Notes: generated by a model from the letters alone, not told the origin. 40,274 bases of DNA from Armatimonadetes bacterium JP3_11 (GCA_002254605.1 NKPV01000006.1:1-40274); one strand, 5' to 3'; counted from the stretch's first letter, positions 22,079-30,385 are shown. Program-made: numbers and translations.

Positions 22079-23980
22079 TTGCGGAACAAGGGCGCATTAG
22101 GATGGTTGCGGCAGATACCGCCCAGACGCTGGGCGGAGTTTTTGCGAGCGGTGTTCACGGATGTTCTGCTCATCTCAGCATCGCTAACAATTGCTGTTGG
22201 TTTGGTGCACGATTTTCGCTATACTGTTTCGGACCTGCGGATGCTCCAGTGGTTAGCGCCCCTGATGAGCGTGATAGGTATCGGCGCACTGTTTATGCAG
22301 GGGATGTACAAGGTTCACGCCCGCTATGCGGGGATTATGGACCTATTCCGTCTACTGAAGGCGAGCATCGGGATCCACATTGCGTGCTTTATTGGGATGC
22401 TGGCGTTTGCTTACTACGGTGGGCGGCCATTCTCGTTCGCAGAATGGGTTCTCTTTAGTTTCTTATCAACGGGTTCGCTCTCTGCGCCGCGTATAGGACG
22501 GCGTCTCTATGACTGGTACATCGCCTACGCCAAGAATCAAGCGCCTCGACGGCGTGCCTTAGTGGTGGGAGGGGGTGATATGGGCGAGGTTGTAATGCGC
22601 GAGATGCGCCGCAACCCGCAGACGGAACTGTGCTTGGTGGGCTTTGTGGATGACGACCCAAAGAAACAGTCACTCCAAATTCACGGCTACCCCTGCTTGG
22701 GGGCAACGCGGGATATTCCGCGGATTGTTGCGGAACACGGGGTGCAGGATGTGATTATCGCGATTTCTTCTGCTGATGGTGAGGTCGTGCGTCGGATTTT
22801 CAATATTTGTCGCTCCACCAACGCGCGTGTACGGATTGTGCCTTCATTTCAACCGACGGCAGAGCAGGGCTTTCAGCTGGCTCAGATCCGTGAGGTGAAC
22901 ATCGAGGATCTACTACGCCGCGCACCGGTGCAATTTGATCTGCGTCCCGTAGCGGATTATATCGCGGGTGAGCGCGTGCTGATCACAGGCGCAGGCGGCT
23001 CAATTGGCAGTGAACTGGCACGACAAACAGCGGAACTGGGACCTGCCAGTTTGGCTTTACTGGGCAAAGGAGAAAACAGTATTTATCAAATTCAGCAAGA
23101 ATTAATCACATGCGTGGGGTATCAGCCTGAATGTATCATTGCTGATGTGCGCGACGCGCCCCGCATCGAAGCGATGTTCCGCAGTCACCGCCCCACACTC
23201 GTGTTCCACGCGGCAGCGCATAAGCATGTGCCCTTGATGGAGGCGAACCCCATCGAAGCTATCAAAAATAATGTATTGGGCACATGGGTGATGGCTGAAG
23301 CCGCGCTGCGACACGGGGTGCGGAAATTCGTCTATGTGTCTACCGATAAAGCGGTGAACCCTGTAAGCATAATGGGGGCGACCAAGCGCGTGGGCGAGAT
23401 GATTGTTAGTGCACTGGCATGTGAGGGGGAAACGGAGTTCGCGATTGTGCGATTTGGCAATGTGTTGGGTAGTCGGGGAAGCCTTATCCCCACCCTGCAG
23501 GCGCAGATCGAGCAGGGCGGACCCGTCCGTATTACGCACCCAGATATGAAGCGCTATTTTATGAGTATCAACGAGGCTGTTCACCTCATTCTGCGGGCGG
23601 GGGCGTTTACCAGTCACGGCGACATCTACATCCTTGATATGGGCGAGCCGGTTCGGATTATCGATATGGCGCACGACCTCATCCGCCTGTATGGACTGGT
23701 GCCTGGGCAAGATATCGCTATTGTGTTTACAGGCGTGCGTCCCGGCGAGAAGCTCCACGAGCAGCTGTGCTACGATCAAGAGGTATTGGAAAATACACCG
23801 AACCCCAAAATTAAGCGCGTCCGTAATCACGCGGTGCCCCACTGGCGCTGGCTTCAAGGGCAGCTGGAGGCGTTGCTCAATCTATGCGAGAAAGAGCAAG
23901 CCGATGCGGCGCGCGTGATGCTAATGGAGCTGGCAAACTCTAAGTTGGCGATGGATGAACGAAAGGCGGTGCGAAGTTGA
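22079..23980 (+). CDS. polysaccharide biosynthesis protein, CapD/FlaA1-type nucleoside-diphosphate-sugar dehydratase
   Basis: A 633-residue inner-membrane enzyme. The N-terminus has about four membrane helices, followed by a first Rossmann-like domain (VVGGGDMGEVVM near 160) and the catalytic short-chain dehydrogenase domain with VLITGAGGSIGSELARQ near 301 and VYVSTDKAVNPVSIMGATK. The active-site tyrosine is replaced by Met (MGATK), as in UDP-GlcNAc 4,6-dehydratases of this family. Such enzymes make modified sugars for capsule or O-antigen. TTG 22079 is chosen because GGAGG lies 6 nt upstream. The stop TGA overlaps the TTG start of the next gene, so the two are coupled. Confidence 0.92.
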   Translation: MRNKGALGWLRQIPPRRWAEFLRAVFTDVLLISASLTIAVGLVHDFRYTVSDLRMLQWLAPLMSVIGIGALFMQGMYKVHARYAGIMDLFRLLKASIGIHIACFIGMLAFAYYGGRPFSFAEWVLFSFLSTGSLSAPRIGRRLYDWYIAYAKNQAPRRRALVVGGGDMGEVVMREMRRNPQTELCLVGFVDDDPKKQSLQIHGYPCLGATRDIPRIVAEHGVQDVIIAISSADGEVVRRIFNICRSTNARVRIVPSFQPTAEQGFQLAQIREVNIEDLLRRAPVQFDLRPVADYIAGERVLITGAGGSIGSELARQTAELGPASLALLGKGENSIYQIQQELITCVGYQPECIIADVRDAPRIEAMFRSHRPTLVFHAAAHKHVPLMEANPIEAIKNNVLGTWVMAEAALRHGVRKFVYVSTDKAVNPVSIMGATKRVGEMIVSALACEGETEFAIVRFGNVLGSRGSLIPTLQAQIEQGGPVRITHPDMKRYFMSINEAVHLILRAGAFTSHGDIYILDMGEPVRIIDMAHDLIRLYGLVPGQDIAIVFTGVRPGEKLHEQLCYDQEVLENTPNPKIKRVRNHAVPHWRWLQGQLEALLNLCEKEQADAARVMLMELANSKLAMDERKAVRS

Positions 23981-25335
23981 AGCGCTGGAGCGCCCTCGTT
24001 ATATGGGTGTTTGTGCAGTTAGGTGCTGCGCAGCAGCTCCCCTCGCGCGATGATCCAATCTATGACTGGCTGGCGCGTCAGCGTCCGACGCCCAGCACGC
24101 TGTTGCGCTTACCCCGCAGCGCAGACGAGTTTTTGAACATTTTGAACCGTGAGTCCACCCCAGTTTCGCAGCTCATACGCTGGAAGCTGAGCGCAAGAAA
24201 CACCCTGCCTGAAGACACGAAACTGCTCGTGGTGGAGATGCAAGGGTTCGCTTTTTTCGATACCGACAATGCAGACATCCCTCAAGGAATCTATCGCGTG
24301 GCAGGCGCGTGGGCAGTGAGCAAGCATGCCCTGCTGGAGGTGGTCTTGAGCGATGCGCGTCGGCACGCCGGCGCAAACCCTGGCGCGTTCGGGACTATCC
24401 CCTACGCCCAGCTCGTCCTACAGACGGGTGAGTGGCGCTGGCAGATAGGCTACCGTGCCTTGCGCTGGCTGGGCGGCTACAGCGGTGGACTCTTGGTCAA
24501 CGACGAAATGCCCGCCGTACCCGTCGCCAGTGTGCAGTTCCCCTTGCGAATTCCCCTGCTGGGTGAATGGCGATTCGAGCAGTTCCTGAGTCAGTTTGAA
24601 CAGGATGGAGAGCCGACCTGGTGGGGGGCGCGGCGCATCGAACGCGATTTCGGCACGCAGTGGACCGTCGCGCTTGCGGAAGCGTTCAAAGCGTTGGAAC
24701 TGCCTGGCAGTGCCGTGAGCCAGATAGTGCCCTACTATCTCTATCAAAAATGGTACAGCAACGCCCGTGTAGGCTCTGGCTGGTTCAACTACTTGGCGGA
24801 AGTGGGTGTTGTATACAAACTTGACTCCCAGAACCGCCTGTATCTGTTTTGGTTGATGGACGATTTGCGCGCGCCTACGGCTTTCGGCGGTTCTTCGATC
24901 ACTCCCCGCAAAGTCGCCACGCTTATCGGTACGCGAATCTATGCCACGCCCGATACGCGCCTGATTCTGGAATTGGTGCGTTCTGATGGCACGCCTACGG
25001 GTGGCGTGTATGACAACTCGGGGCATGCTCTCCGCTACGCTTATTATTATAAAGGCTTGCCGATGGGGCACCCCATTGGTGCGAACCGTATCGGCTTCTA
25101 TGCACGCGCAGAACACGAGCGTGGGCGGTGGCTCTATGCTGTCGACTATGCGACGCTGCGTCGCTTTCATGAATACCGTCCCGGCCTGCGTGGCTACACA
25201 CTGGAACTTCTGATAGGCTACCAGCCAACCGAGCGTGGCATGCTCTGTTTGCGGTATCGTGCGAGCTATCTGCGCGACACGGGCGCGCCCGATGTCCGTG
25301 CTGGCTGGTCTCTGCAGGCAGTCGCCCAGTTTTGA
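23977..25335 (+). CDS. predicted outer-membrane capsule assembly Wzi-like protein
   Basis: A 452-residue protein with a signal peptide (WSALVIWVFVQLGAAQQ), a polar region, then many alternating amphipathic strands ending in SLQAVAQF, typical of an outer-membrane barrel. Features such as GGYSGGLLVND, GVVYKLDSQNRLYLFWLMDD and GHALRYAYYYKG resemble the Wzi family, which anchors capsule at the cell surface. The assignment is moderate and partly based on position: it is translationally coupled (TTGA overlap) to a polysaccharide dehydratase. Other polysaccharide genes are not nearby. Confidence 0.55.
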   Translation: MKRWSALVIWVFVQLGAAQQLPSRDDPIYDWLARQRPTPSTLLRLPRSADEFLNILNRESTPVSQLIRWKLSARNTLPEDTKLLVVEMQGFAFFDTDNADIPQGIYRVAGAWAVSKHALLEVVLSDARRHAGANPGAFGTIPYAQLVLQTGEWRWQIGYRALRWLGGYSGGLLVNDEMPAVPVASVQFPLRIPLLGEWRFEQFLSQFEQDGEPTWWGARRIERDFGTQWTVALAEAFKALELPGSAVSQIVPYYLYQKWYSNARVGSGWFNYLAEVGVVYKLDSQNRLYLFWLMDDLRAPTAFGGSSITPRKVATLIGTRIYATPDTRLILELVRSDGTPTGGVYDNSGHALRYAYYYKGLPMGHPIGANRIGFYARAEHERGRWLYAVDYATLRRFHEYRPGLRGYTLELLIGYQPTERGMLCLRYRASYLRDTGAPDVRAGWSLQAVAQF

Positions 25336-25384
25336 CGCCTCTACGCTCTTCGCTGATTACTCAGTGCGGTTTCGTGCCGATTCA

Positions 25385-25392
25385 GGTATACT
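25385..25392 (+). promoter_or_regulatory. GGTATACT promoter of ctaA
   Basis: -10 word preceded by CAGG, ending 9 nt before ATG 25402; no Shine-Dalgarno between. Confidence 0.65.
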
Positions 25393-25401
25393 CAATATGC
25401 T

Positions 25402-26325
25402 ATGACTCGCTTCGCGAAGTTTGCCTGGTTTGTGCTGGGGTTGAATGTACTGGTGATTTTGGGCGGAGCGTTTGTCCGAGCGACTGGCTTCGGCGCGGGC
25501 TGCGGTAGCCACTGGCCCACCTGCAACGGTCAAATCGTCCCCCTCACGGGTTCGCTGGACACTTTCGTTGAGTTTGGGCATCGTCTTACCAGTGGACTTG
25601 CGTTCCTGCTGGTGTTGGGGCTGTTTGTTTGGGCGTTTCGGGCGTATCCGCGCAAGCACATCGTGCGTTTCGGCGCACTGATGAGTATAGTGTTTATGAT
25701 TGTGGAGGCGTTGATTGGCGCGGGGCTGGTACTGTTTGAGCGTGTGGCGACGGATGTCTCTTACGCGCGGGCGGTGTGGATGGCGGCGCACTTGCTGAAC
25801 ACCTTTATCTTGCTGATGTGGCTGACCCTCACGGCGTGGTGGGCGTCTGGTGGCGTACGATTCCCCTTGCGCGGGCAAGGCTGGGCAGGCTTCGCAACGC
25901 TGGGCGCATTGCTGCTAATGACGCTGATTGGCATCAGCGGCGCCATCACCGCGCTGGGCGACACCCTGCTGCACCTGAATGTAATCCACACGAACCCGGT
26001 CGTGGGCGAGACCCTGCTTGCCCTGCGTGTGTACCATCCGACGCTCGCAATCGGCATCGCACTCTATATGATTGTGGTGCTCACGCGCCTGATGATGGAT
26101 CGTCCCTCGCCTACCGCCTACCGGCTGGGCATCGCTTTCAACCTGCTCTATGTAGCCCAACTTGGGCTGGGCTTCCTGAATGTATGGCTTAAAGCCCCTA
26201 TCTGGATGCAACTGGTGCATCTGTTGGTTACGGATGCCCTGTGGATTATGCTGGTTCTCTTCAGCGCGACCATCCTTGCCACGCGCCCACAGGAAACAGT
26301 TTTCCCTGTTCGGGTACAATCTTAA
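25402..26325 (+). CDS. ctaA: heme A synthase (COX15/CtaA family)
   Basis: A 307-residue inner-membrane protein with eight predicted helices that oxidises the heme O methyl group to make heme A for cytochrome oxidase. The four conserved histidines are visible: His60 (EFGHRLTS), His130 (AAHLLN), His212 (RVYHPTL) and His273 (QLVHLLVTD). An extracytoplasmic cysteine pair, Cys34 and Cys41, lies in GAGCGSHWPTCNG. The loop GAFVRATG is diagnostic. No cytochrome oxidase or ctaB gene is adjacent. ATG 25402 is fixed by the promoter word just upstream. A palindromic repeat follows the stop. Confidence 0.93.
   Translation: MTRFAKFAWFVLGLNVLVILGGAFVRATGFGAGCGSHWPTCNGQIVPLTGSLDTFVEFGHRLTSGLAFLLVLGLFVWAFRAYPRKHIVRFGALMSIVFMIVEALIGAGLVLFERVATDVSYARAVWMAAHLLNTFILLMWLTLTAWWASGGVRFPLRGQGWAGFATLGALLLMTLIGISGAITALGDTLLHLNVIHTNPVVGETLLALRVYHPTLAIGIALYMIVVLTRLMMDRPSPTAYRLGIAFNLLYVAQLGLGFLNVWLKAPIWMQLVHLLVTDALWIMLVLFSATILATRPQETVFPVRVQS
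26313..26320 (+). promoter_or_regulatory. GGTACAAT promoter, probably of mqnE
   Basis: The -10 word overlaps the end of ctaA. The next convincing gene (mqnE) starts at 26440, so its 5' leader of about 110 nt would consist mostly of the palindromic repeat. Confidence 0.45.
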
Positions 26326-26337
26326 TGAGCGACCGAC

Positions 26338-26412
26338 GGGGATTCCTCGCTGCGCTCGGAAAGACAGCGTTTGAGAGCTGTTGCTGTTTTTGCAAGTGTA
26401 GCGAGGAATCCC
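26338..26412. repeat. dispersed palindromic repeat (SERSEES type)
   Basis: A 13-bp perfect inverted repeat, GGGATTCCTCGCT at 26339-26351 and AGCGAGGAATCCC at 26400-26412, bounds a 48-bp loop that begins GCGCTCGGAAAGACA. The core CCTCGCTGCGCTCGGA is a repeat seen in many unrelated bacterial genomes, where its translations give strings like SERSEES or FLAALG. It lies between ctaA and mqnE in the presumed mqnE leader. A short ORF through it (ATG 26325) is rejected as coding. Confidence 0.65.
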
Positions 26413-26439
26413 AAGGACGCAGTTACGGAGGCTATCTCT

Positions 26440-27594
26440 ATGCGCGTTCTTGAAGTGATTCTGGGGCGAGAGTTGATGCCCCTTTATGAAAAAGTCGTTC
26501 AGGGCGAACGGCTCTCGTTCGAGGATGGCGTGCTGCTGTACAAAACGCCGAACCTGTCGGGTGTAGGCTACCTGGCGAACATGGTGCGTGAGCGACTCAA
26601 CGGCGACTATGCCTATTACATCCGCAATCAGCATATCAACTACACCAACATCTGCAACAAGGGTTGTAAGTTCTGCTCGTTCTATGCGCAGAAGGGCGGT
26701 CCGAAGCCCTACACGCTCACGATGGACGAGGTGCGCGAGCGATTGCGAGCCTACAAACACATTCCCATCACCGAGGTGCATATCGTTGGAGGGGTGAACC
26801 CACGCCTGCCCTATCAGTATTACTTAGACCTCATCCGCACGGTCAAGGAAGAGCGTCCTGATGTACATATCAAGGCGTTCACGGCGGTTGAGTGGGAAGA
26901 GATTGCTCGCGTCGCCAAGAAGCCGCTGGCGGAAGTGCTGCACGAGATGAAAGCGGCGGGGCTGGGCAGCGTGCCTGGCGGTGGGATTGAGGTGCTCAGC
27001 GACCGCATCCACGCAGAGTTGTTTCCCAAGAAGATCAACGGGAAGCGTTGGAAGGAGATTGCCCGCGAAATCGCGGTCGCGGGGCTGAAACAGTACGCCA
27101 CCTTGCTCTATGGCATGGGCGAGACGGTCGAGGAGCGCGTTGACCATTTCATCCAGTTGCGCGAGTTGCAAGACGAGACGGGGCACTTCTTAGCAATGAC
27201 GCCGCTCTCGTTCCATCCCGAAGGTACACAACTGGCGCACCTGCCGCACCCCAGCGGCGACGACGACCTGCGCAATATCGCCGTGGCGCGTCTGATGCTC
27301 GACAACTTTCCCCATATCAAATCGTTTTGGATTATGAACACTCCCGCCATCACGCAGATCGCTCTTTGGTACGGCGCAGACGATGTGGATGGCACTGTAC
27401 ACGAGTACGAGATTGTCTATCAAGACGATGCTCCAGGCGTGCGCCAGCAGGTACTCACCCGTACGGAGCTGATTCGCCTCATTCGCGACGCGGGGCGTGT
27501 GCCTGTCGAGCGCGATAGCCTGTATCAAATCGTGCATCGCCCTGACGACGAAGAGTCGCCCCCTTCACCGAAAAAGTTGCTACGGGTATTATAG
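26440..27594 (+). CDS. mqnE: aminodeoxyfutalosine synthase MqnE (radical SAM)
   Basis: A 384-residue radical SAM enzyme of the futalosine pathway to menaquinone, adding a radical from S-adenosylmethionine to the product of MqnA. The 4Fe-4S cluster cysteines are 72, 76 and 79 (CNKGCKFC). Downstream segments HIVGGVNPRLPYQYY, GGGIEVLSDR and MTPLSFHPEGT are typical. Start ATG 26440 has GGAGG 8 nt upstream. MqnC is a close relative, but the N-terminal spacing and the FYAQ after the cluster favour MqnE. Other mqn genes are not in the window. A membrane protease gene follows 6 nt later. Confidence 0.9.
   Translation: MRVLEVILGRELMPLYEKVVQGERLSFEDGVLLYKTPNLSGVGYLANMVRERLNGDYAYYIRNQHINYTNICNKGCKFCSFYAQKGGPKPYTLTMDEVRERLRAYKHIPITEVHIVGGVNPRLPYQYYLDLIRTVKEERPDVHIKAFTAVEWEEIARVAKKPLAEVLHEMKAAGLGSVPGGGIEVLSDRIHAELFPKKINGKRWKEIAREIAVAGLKQYATLLYGMGETVEERVDHFIQLRELQDETGHFLAMTPLSFHPEGTQLAHLPHPSGDDDLRNIAVARLMLDNFPHIKSFWIMNTPAITQIALWYGADDVDGTVHEYEIVYQDDAPGVRQQVLTRTELIRLIRDAGRVPVERDSLYQIVHRPDDEESPPSPKKLLRVL
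27585..27592 (+). promoter_or_regulatory. GGTATTAT promoter-like word before the presenilin-like gene
   Basis: Overlaps the mqnE stop codon and ends 8 nt before ATG 27601. The spacer AGAGGGGG could also act as a ribosome binding site, so operon read-through and a separate leaderless start are both possible. Confidence 0.4.
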
Positions 27595-27600
27595 AGGGGG

Positions 27601-28467
27601 ATGAGAACCCCTTGGTTCCTCTGGAGCCTCGCGTACTTTGCGCTGCAGTTAGGCACGCCGCTAATTACGCTGCCGAAAGGGTGGCTGTTGATTGGGGGCG
27701 TGCTGCTGACCACGCTGCTCTTGATGGCGACCCTTCTGGGTTTAGTGTTCGCATGGGCGCATGAAACCGAGAAGGCGCCATGGCTTGCGCCAATAATGTT
27801 GGTGGGGGGCGTGGGGGCATGGTGGCTGTGGGGGCTGGCGCCGTTTGTCTTGGGCTGGAGCCGTGAGAACCCGCCTGGAGAGATTTCATTTGGGGTCTAT
27901 CGCGTGGTGCATGGGTACCTGCTCATGCTCGCTGCGGTCGGGTTGGGCGCTACCCTGTCCAAGCTCATTCGGGAGAAGAATCTGCTGGCGCCTGTGATTC
28001 CCTTTGCGGCGATGGTGGACATGCTGACCGTGCTGTCGCCCGGCGGATTTGTCAAGCAAATAATGGAGAAGGCTCCTGAAATCGCCGAGCATGCTTCGGT
28101 GGCGGTGATGGCAGCCCCCAATGCTCCCGAAGCGGTCGCGCGGCTGACCCCAATTGCGATTATTGGCGCGGGCGATTTCATCTTTCTTGCGCTGTACGCG
28201 GCGTGCCTGATACGGTTCGGTTTGCGTGTGCGCGCTACGATGATAGGGCTGTTTGTAGCGCTGTGGGTTTATTTGGGGCTGGTGCTATGGGTGCTGCCTG
28301 CGTTGGGCGTGGCACCGCGTCTGCCTGCGCTGGTACCGATGGCAATCGTGACGCTGGCAATCAACTGGCGCACATTTCAGCTTAGCCGACAGGAAACCGT
28401 CGCAAGCGTGGTCGTGACGACATTGGCGTTGGGCGTCATCGCTTGGCTCTTCACGCGGGGCAATTAA
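27601..28467 (+). CDS. presenilin / signal peptide peptidase-like intramembrane aspartyl protease
   Basis: A 288-residue polytopic protein with about nine hydrophobic segments. GxGD-type aspartyl proteases (presenilin, signal peptide peptidase) use one Asp in a YD motif, one Asp in GxGD and a PAL motif. Here Asp140 lies in AAMVDMLTV, where the Tyr is replaced by Val. GAGDFIFLALY is at 189-199, very close to the GLGDFIF of presenilins, and LPAL is at 241-244. The order and spacing of the three match the family. This is a divergent bacterial member; activity is inferred from the motifs only. It starts 6 nt after mqnE and precedes a type IV prepilin gene. Prepilin peptidases are also GxGD enzymes but have a different signature. 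Confidence 0.7.
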   Translation: MRTPWFLWSLAYFALQLGTPLITLPKGWLLIGGVLLTTLLLMATLLGLVFAWAHETEKAPWLAPIMLVGGVGAWWLWGLAPFVLGWSRENPPGEISFGVYRVVHGYLLMLAAVGLGATLSKLIREKNLLAPVIPFAAMVDMLTVLSPGGFVKQIMEKAPEIAEHASVAVMAAPNAPEAVARLTPIAIIGAGDFIFLALYAACLIRFGLRVRATMIGLFVALWVYLGLVLWVLPALGVAPRLPALVPMAIVTLAINWRTFQLSRQETVASVVVTTLALGVIAWLFTRGN

Positions 28468-28498
28468 CGAAATCCCGTATTTCCCGCAGTGTCGCCTG

Positions 28499-28605
28499 AG
28501 TTCCATAGGTGGAACAACCCCTTCAGCGGGGAGAAGACGGCGCCAATCGCCGCCCGAAAGGCGAAGTTTTCTCCCCAGCATTCCGAAAATTCGGATATGG
28601 AGGGA
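28499..28605 (+). promoter_or_regulatory. structured leader upstream of the prepilin gene
   Basis: Between the protease stop and the prepilin start are nested stems: GTTCCA/TGGAAC (28499-28514); an 11-bp stem GGGGAGAAGAC/GTTTTCTCCCC (28528-28538 with 28566-28576) that encloses GGCG/CGCC (28539-28551) and GCC/GGC with a GAAA-containing loop (28552-28562); and CCGAA/TTCGG just before the ribosome binding site. There is no T-run, so it is not a plain terminator. It could be a riboswitch-like or mRNA-stabilising leader of unknown type. Confidence 0.4.
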
Positions 28606-28608
28606 CAG

Positions 28609-28962
28609 ATGATGATGCGCAATTGGATGAACCGACGCCGTGAGCGGGGCTTCACGCTCGTAGAAATCATGATTGTGGTGCTGATTATCGGCATCCTGTT
28701 GGCAATTGCGGTACCGAGCTTTATGAATGCGCGTGAGCGTTCTCGCGCGAATGCATGCCGTTCGAACCTGCGCCAGATTCAAGCCGCCAAAGAGCAGTGG
28801 GCGATGGCGACCAATCAGGGACCGACTGCAAGCCCTGCTCAAAGTGACCTTTCGCCTGATTTTATTCAGAACTGGCCCAGCTGTCCATCGGGAGGCACTT
28901 ATACGATCGGCAACATGAGCACCAATCCGACTTGCAGCATCGGCGGGCAACACAGTCTGTAA
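28609..28962 (+). CDS. type IV prepilin-like protein (N-terminal methylation motif)
   Basis: A 117-residue pilin or pseudopilin. After a basic leader ending RRERG14, the mature protein begins FTLVEIMIVVLIIGIL, with Glu5 of the mature form (Glu19), the invariant type III signal for prepilin peptidase cleavage and methylation. The helical part continues to about residue 62 (RSNLRQIQAAKEQWA). The C-terminal half has three cysteines (WPSCPSGG.., PTCSIGG) and is short, as in minor pilins. ATG 28609 is chosen because GGAGGG lies 4 nt upstream; two further ATG codons follow. It stands alone, with no other pilus assembly gene nearby. A strong terminator follows. Confidence 0.9.
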   Translation: MMMRNWMNRRRERGFTLVEIMIVVLIIGILLAIAVPSFMNARERSRANACRSNLRQIQAAKEQWAMATNQGPTASPAQSDLSPDFIQNWPSCPSGGTYTIGNMSTNPTCSIGGQHSL

Positions 28963-28988
28963 TCAACGAGTGTACGAAACAGCGTTTC

Positions 28989-29022
28989 AGGCTCCCCCAA
29001 CGGCGGGGGAGCCTATGCTTTT
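28989..29022 (+). terminator. terminator after the prepilin gene
   Basis: Perfect 10-bp stem AGGCTCCCCC (28989-28998) with GGGGGAGCCT (29005-29014), loop of six, then ATGCTTTTAA. It sits between the prepilin and the convergent kbl gene and may serve both. Confidence 0.75.
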
Positions 29023-30229
29023 AAACCCAGCGATTAATGATCCCCAGCGTTTTGCCAACCTTCTCGAAAGCTTCGAGGGCATCGTCGAGGTCTTTTCGGG
29101 TATGGGTTGCGTTGGGCATGGTACGCACCCGTGCTTTGCCTCGCGGCACGGTCGGGTACACGATTCCGACAACGAACACGCCTGCCTCGTAGAGTTGGCG
29201 CTCCATCTGCTGCGTGATCCCTTCGTCGCCGCAGAACACGGGGGTGATGGGCGTCTCGCTGCCCATGGTGTCGAAGCCCAGTTTTTGGAGGTTCTCTTTC
29301 CAGTAGCGAGCGTTATCCCACAGGCGGCGCATCGGTTCTGGGTCGGTCTGTAAAATCTCGATGGCTTTGAGAATCGCGCCCACGGCGGCGGGGGGCAACG
29401 CCGTGCTGAACAGGTAAGGTCGCCCACGGTTAATCAGCCACTCTTTCAGCAGTTGGCTTCCTGCGATGTAGCCACCGACGACGCCGATTGCCTTTGAAAG
29501 CGTGCCCAGCTGGATGTCCACGCGCCCATACAGTCCGAAATGGCTCGTGGTGCCGCTGCCATGCTCGCCCAGTACCCCCGAAGCGTGCGCATCATCCACC
29601 ATGACGACCGCGTCGTATTGCTCAGCGAGCGCCACAATCTCTGGCAGGGGGGCAATATCGCCGTCCATGCTAAACACGCCATCGGTGACGATGAGCCGCT
29701 TCGTGAAGTGCCCGCAACGCTTCAAAATATCTTCCAGGTGATTCATGTTTTTGTGTTCGTACACATAGCCTTCGCTCTTTTTGTATTTCGCGCTACTGAG
29801 TCGCACCCCGTCGATAATGCTGGCATGGTTCAACTCGTCAGAGATGATCACATCGCCTTCCCCGAAGCACGAGGGGATCGTGCCCGAATTCGCGTTGAAC
29901 CCCGACTGGAACACCAGCACGGCTTCCGTTTTTTTGAACTCGGCGAGTTTTTGCTCCAGTTGCTCGTAGAGCGTGTTGGTACCGCCCAGCCAGCGCACAG
30001 CACCTGCGCCTGCGCCGAACTGTTGCACCGCTTCGATAGCAGCCTGTTTCAAGCGGGGGTCGTTTGCCAAGCCGAGATAGTTATTCGAGGCTAAGTTAAT
30101 CACTTCACGCCCGCCGATACGCACGCGCCCACCCTGCGGCGACTCCAAAATCGGCGGTTGCTTATAGAGGTTTTGTGCCTTGAGCTGTTCGATGCTCTCC
30201 CGAAGCCATTGCTGAAAACCTGCGTTCAT
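29021..30229 (-). CDS. kbl: glycine C-acetyltransferase (2-amino-3-ketobutyrate CoA ligase)
   Basis: A 402-residue PLP enzyme of the alpha-oxoamine synthase family that cleaves 2-amino-3-ketobutyrate with CoA into glycine and acetyl-CoA. The PLP lysine is Lys246 in [16 protein letters not shown], the cofactor-stacking region is [14 protein letters not shown] (211-224), and NNYLGL is at 49-54. The SKAIGVVGG segment favours Kbl over BioF. ATG 30229 has AGGAGG 5 nt upstream; a GGTACACT -10 lies about 20 nt before the start. Its substrate is made by the Tdh encoded at 18570. It may be co-transcribed with the tRNA-Met upstream. Confidence 0.9.
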   Translation of the reverse strand: MNAGFQQWLRESIEQLKAQNLYKQPPILESPQGGRVRIGGREVINLASNNYLGLANDPRLKQAAIEAVQQFGAGAGAVRWLGGTNTLYEQLEQKLAEFKKTEAVLVFQSGFNANSGTIPSCFGEGDVIISDELNHASIIDGVRLSSAKYKKSEGYVYEHKNMNHLEDILKRCGHFTKRLIVTDGVFSMDGDIAPLPEIVALAEQYDAVVMVDDAHASGVLGEHGSGTTSHFGLYGRVDIQLGTLSKAIGVVGGYIAGSQLLKEWLINRGRPYLFSTALPPAAVGAILKAIEILQTDPEPMRRLWDNARYWKENLQKLGFDTMGSETPITPVFCGDEGITQQMERQLYEAGVFVVGIVYPTVPRGKARVRTMPNATHTRKDLDDALEAFEKVGKTLGIINRWV

Positions 30230-30249
30230 AGGCGCCTCCTCGCAACAAA

Positions 30250-30257
30250 AGTGTACC
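30250..30257 (-). promoter_or_regulatory. GGTACACT promoter of kbl
   Basis: CAGG followed by TACACT on the minus strand, 20 nt before the kbl ATG. Unlike the leaderless genes, this short leader carries an AGGAGG. Confidence 0.5.
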
Positions 30258-30291
30258 TGATGGGGGCTACGAGAGGCTCTAAGGAATCCTA

Positions 30292-30366
30292 TGGTGGGCC
30301 CGGCAGGATTCGAACCTGCGACCAAGCGGTTATGAGCCGCCCGCTCTGCCGCTGAGCTACAGGCCC
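30292..30366 (-). tRNA. tRNA-Met (CAT anticodon), elongator type
   Basis: Minus-strand cloverleaf: acceptor GGGCCTG pairs with CGGGCCC, D-loop AGCGGCAGA, anticodon loop CTCATAA, T-loop GTTCGAATC, and encoded CCA at 30292-30294. The acceptor pairing starts with G-C, so it is not an initiator. The CAT anticodon could also be a lysidine-modified tRNA-Ile, but the sequence resembles elongator Met. A GGTATAAT lies 11 nt upstream. Confidence 0.95.
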
Positions 30367-30377
30367 CACCACGCTTA

Positions 30378-30385
30378 ATTATACC
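30378..30385 (-). promoter_or_regulatory. GGTATAAT promoter of tRNA-Met
   Basis: GG-extended consensus -10, ending 11 nt before the mature tRNA 5' end. Confidence 0.65.

Noticed and set aside
26325-26453. ORF starting MSDRRGFLAALG just after a GGTACAAT word
   Set aside because: It reads through the palindromic repeat; this kind of peptide is a known translation artefact of that repeat, and mqnE with a good ribosome binding site follows.
28499-28605. c-di-GMP-I riboswitch before the prepilin
   Set aside because: The stems do not carry the conserved bases of that class.
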